Source: Flavobacterium sp. Root186 (GTDB lineage Bacteria > Bacteroidota > Bacteroidia > Flavobacteriales > Flavobacteriaceae). From it: a DNA stretch of 64,000 nucleotides. The translations under genes and the position numbers were made by a program. The notes beneath the pieces were generated by a model. It was given only the letters and a program-made list of their open reading frames with translations. It made no database searches and was not told the origin of the DNA. The stretch is from positions 248,001-312,000 of the forward strand of contig NZ_LMHW01000014.1 of assembly GCF_001428525.1 (NCBI RefSeq), given 5' to 3'. Of the stretch, positions 61,886 through 64,000 are shown one piece after another. Position 1 is the first letter of the stretch. The number at the start of each line of letters is the position of its first letter.

Positions 61886-62503
61886 ATGACTCAAAACAAA
61901 ACCAATATACAATCCTGCATCACCATTCAAAACAACGAAATTGTTTTGAACGGAACTTCTATATTCAAAATTGAACCAACAGATTTTGCTGATTTCTCTA
62001 AACAAGCGTATCGTAATTTTGAAATGCAATATCCAAAATTTTTCAAAATGGATGCTTTGAGTAAACTGGCTTTTTTAGGGTCAGAGTTACTTTTAAGTCC
62101 GATAACTTCGACAAAAGAAGAAAATAATATCGCTTTGGTTTTGGCCAATAAATCATCAAGTTTAGATACCGATGTAAAATATCAGGAATCAATTTCTGAT
62201 AAAGAAAACTATTTTCCGAGTCCGGCGGTTTTTGTTTATACGCTGCCAAATATTTGTTTAGGCGAAATAAGTATCCGTCATCAGCTGAAAAGTGAAAATT
62301 CTTTCTTTATATTTGATGCCTTTAACACCGAATTCATGTCGAATTATTCAGATATTCTTTTGAATACGAATAAAGCAGATATGGTTTTGTGCGGCTGGGT
62401 AGAATATTTTAATGATAATTATAAGGCTTTTCTGTGCACAATCAGCGCAACAGAAAACACAAAATATACAAACGAAACTATCAATACATTATATAATAAA
62501 TAA
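61886..62503 (+). CDS. Half-length ketosynthase-like protein without active Cys
   Basis: A 205-residue protein that resembles only the N-terminal half of the thiolase fold of beta-ketoacyl synthases. ALVLANKSSSLDTD and FVYTLPNICLGEISIRHQL occupy the positions around the usual active site, but the nucleophilic elbow reads PNICLGE in place of TACSSG. The centre ends with DMVLCGWVEYF, as in the VGG(A/W)E turn of synthases. Such proteins occur in aryl polyene and flexirubin clusters and are thought to be non-catalytic partners, like chain-length factors. It is 2 bp before the second ACP gene. Confidence 0.75.
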   Translation: MTQNKTNIQSCITIQNNEIVLNGTSIFKIEPTDFADFSKQAYRNFEMQYPKFFKMDALSKLAFLGSELLLSPITSTKEENNIALVLANKSSSLDTDVKYQESISDKENYFPSPAVFVYTLPNICLGEISIRHQLKSENSFFIFDAFNTEFMSNYSDILLNTNKADMVLCGWVEYFNDNYKAFLCTISATENTKYTNETINTLYNK

Positions 62504-62505
62504 TC

Positions 62506-62763
62506 ATGGAAGCATTAAAAGAAGAATTAAAAAATAAAATCATTACGACTTTAAACCTTGAAGATATCACAATCGAAGACATTGCTGATAACGATCCTTT
62601 GTTTGGAGATGGTTTAGGTTTAGACTCGATTGATGCGCTTGAATTGATCGTGATTTTAGATAAAGATTACGGAATTAAATTAGTAGATCCGAAAGAAGGA
62701 AAAACAATTTTCCAATCTATCGAAACTATGGCGGCTTATATTAGCGCTAACAGAACGAAATAA
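62506..62763 (+). CDS. Acyl carrier protein 2
   Basis: An 85-residue acidic carrier. The phosphopantetheine serine is Ser41 in GLGLDSIDALELIVIL. It differs clearly from carrier 1 (51581-51835). It follows the half-length synthase by 2 bp and precedes a full ketosynthase by 141 bp of repeats. Confidence 0.95.
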   Translation: MEALKEELKNKIITTLNLEDITIEDIADNDPLFGDGLGLDSIDALELIVILDKDYGIKLVDPKEGKTIFQSIETMAAYISANRTK

Positions 62764-62903
62764 GACTTCTTAGATTGGCTTAGATTTTTAGACTACTTAG
62801 ACAATGCTTTCCAAAAATCTAAGAAGTCTAATATCAAAAATTTTAAGAAAGTCTAATAAAAAAATCCAAGAAGTCTAAAATTCTAACAATCTAAGAAGTC
62901 TAA
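62763..62903. repeat. AATCTAAGAAGTCTAA word repeats
   Basis: The word AAGAAGTCTAA and its variants occur four times on the plus strand (near 62820, 62867, 62892 and, with a change, 62844) and in inverted form at 62763-62800. This gap of 141 bp has no gene. Confidence 0.6.
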
Positions 62904-62904
62904 A

Positions 62905-64000
62905 ATGAAAGGTGTTGCAATAACGGGAATGGGAATTATCTCTTCAATCGGAAATTCGGTTGAGGAAAACTACCATTCGTTAATCGAAAATAAAATCGGG
63001 ATTTCCCGTATCTCTAATATTTCTACAGTTCATGCAGATGTTATTAAAGTGGGTGAAATTAAAAAAACCAACGATGAACTTATCGCTGAACTGGAATTAA
63101 ACAGTGATAATAATTTTTCGAGAACCGCTATGATTGGTACTTTGGCAGCAAAACAAGCTGTTGAAAATGCGGGCATAACCTCAATCAACGAATTTAGAAC
63201 CGGACTTATTTCGGCTACAAGTGTGGGCGGAATGGACATGACAGAGAAACATTATTACGATTATTTCGAAAAACCCGAACTGGTTAAATATATTACCTGT
63301 CATGACGGCGGCGATGTTGCAGATAAAATTGCAGAAGAACTGGGTTTAAAAGGAATGGTTTCGACCATCAGCACAGCTTGTTCCTCTGCTGCCAATTCGA
63401 TTATGCTGGGTGCAAGATTGATTAAAACCGGAAAACTTGATCGTGTTATTGTGGGCGGAGCTGATGCTTTATCTAAATTTACCATCAACGGATTTAAGAC
63501 TTTGATGATTTTATCTGACGATTACAACAAACCTTTCGACAATAACCGAAAAGGATTAAATCTGGGAGAAGCTGCGGCTTTTTTGGTTTTAGAATCGGAT
63601 GAAATTGTTGCCAAACAAAATAAAAAAGTACTGGCAAGAGTTTCTGGTTACGGAAATGCAAATGATGCTTTTCACCAAACGGCTTCTTCAGAAAATGGAG
63701 ACGGCGCTTTTCTGGCCATGAAAAAAGCTTTTGAAGTTTCAGGTTTAAAACCTTCTCAAATTGACTATATCAACGTTCACGGAACTGCAACCCCAAATAA
63801 CGATTTATCTGAAGGAAGAGCAATAAAGAGAATTTATGAGGACAAGAATGTTCCGGATTTTAGTTCTACAAAACCTTTTACGGGCCACACTCTAGCGGCA
63901 GCAGCGGCAATTGAAGCTGTTTACAGTGTTTTGGCTATTCAGAATAATGTCGTTTATCCGAATTTGAATTTTGAAACTCAAATGGAAGAGTTTGATTTGA
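62905..64000 (+). CDS. Beta-ketoacyl-ACP synthase, partial at the right edge
   Basis: The first 365 residues of a KAS I/II-type enzyme; the reading frame is open at base 64000, and about 30-50 residues should follow. The triad is complete: Cys159 (TISTACSSAANS), His292 (VHGTATPNND) and His328 (TKPFTGHTLAAAAA). GLNLGEAAAFLVLE is also typical. The N-terminus is MKGVAITGMGIISSIGNS. It follows ACP 2 and is probably its partner. Further pathway genes, such as the ligase for 4-coumarate, are expected beyond the window. Confidence 0.93.
   Translation, partial: MKGVAITGMGIISSIGNSVEENYHSLIENKIGISRISNISTVHADVIKVGEIKKTNDELIAELELNSDNNFSRTAMIGTLAAKQAVENAGITSINEFRTGLISATSVGGMDMTEKHYYDYFEKPELVKYITCHDGGDVADKIAEELGLKGMVSTISTACSSAANSIMLGARLIKTGKLDRVIVGGADALSKFTINGFKTLMILSDDYNKPFDNNRKGLNLGEAAAFLVLESDEIVAKQNKKVLARVSGYGNANDAFHQTASSENGDGAFLAMKKAFEVSGLKPSQIDYINVHGTATPNNDLSEGRAIKRIYEDKNVPDFSSTKPFTGHTLAAAAAIEAVYSVLAIQNNVVYPNLNFETQMEEFDL

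Overview
The window reads as chromosome of a Bacteroidota bacterium, almost certainly a Flavobacterium close to F. johnsoniae. The DNA is AT-rich and intergenic regions carry TAnnTTTG promoter elements. The window holds a type 9 secretion sorting domain, SusC/SusD proteins, and a flexirubin pigment cluster whose tyrosine ammonia-lyase I recognise as a near match to the F. johnsoniae enzyme.

Region 1 (1-8100) is an accessory region on the minus strand. A small secreted protein with a type 9 sorting domain lies 3 bp upstream of a 2229-residue SpvB/FG-GAP/RHS polymorphic toxin whose C-terminus looks like a URI/GIY-YIG-type nuclease. Two small envelope proteins follow. Any immunity gene would lie beyond base 1.

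Region 2 (about 8100-13400) is the right-hand part of an integrative element. It has a PD-(D/E)XK nuclease-like protein, a rolling-circle-type replication protein, an excisionase-like HTH protein, a hypothetical protein and a tyrosine recombinase. It ends at a 3' tRNA remnant followed by a terminator, which looks like an attachment site. No complete tRNA or second copy of the site is visible, so the left end is probably outside the window, and the toxin locus may be its cargo.

Region 3 (14190-36671) is an arabinan utilisation locus. On the minus strand run SusC, SusD, four GH43, two GH51 and one GH127 enzymes, then araB, araD, araA and a lipoprotein aldose 1-epimerase. A divergent Nudix-type repressor (AraR) sits at the head. 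A 19-bp palindrome, AARTGT-N7-ACAYTT, occurs in front of araB, between susC and araR, at araR, downstream of araR and upstream of the sugar transporter. This suggests one regulon.

Region 4 (37058-43411) is galactose metabolism: a GntR-type regulator divergent from galM-galK-galT, then an SGLT-type sodium/sugar symporter. Together with region 3 it suits growth on the arabinan and galactan side chains of pectin.

Region 5 (43570-64000) starts with one small secreted protein and continues as flexirubin biosynthesis, which runs off the right edge. It has a halogenase-like flavoenzyme, tyrosine ammonia-lyase, two WG-repeat proteins, a ketoreductase, three ketosynthases (the last cut by the window end), a half-length ketosynthase-like protein, two acyl carrier proteins, an LpxL-like acyltransferase, DarA and DarB, a pair of hotdog dehydratases (one without its catalytic His), a BtrH-like protein, an ABC exporter and a thioesterase. 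One unrelated, unrecognised gene (61060-61848) interrupts this otherwise tightly packed cluster. Many spacers across the window carry dispersed inverted repeats.
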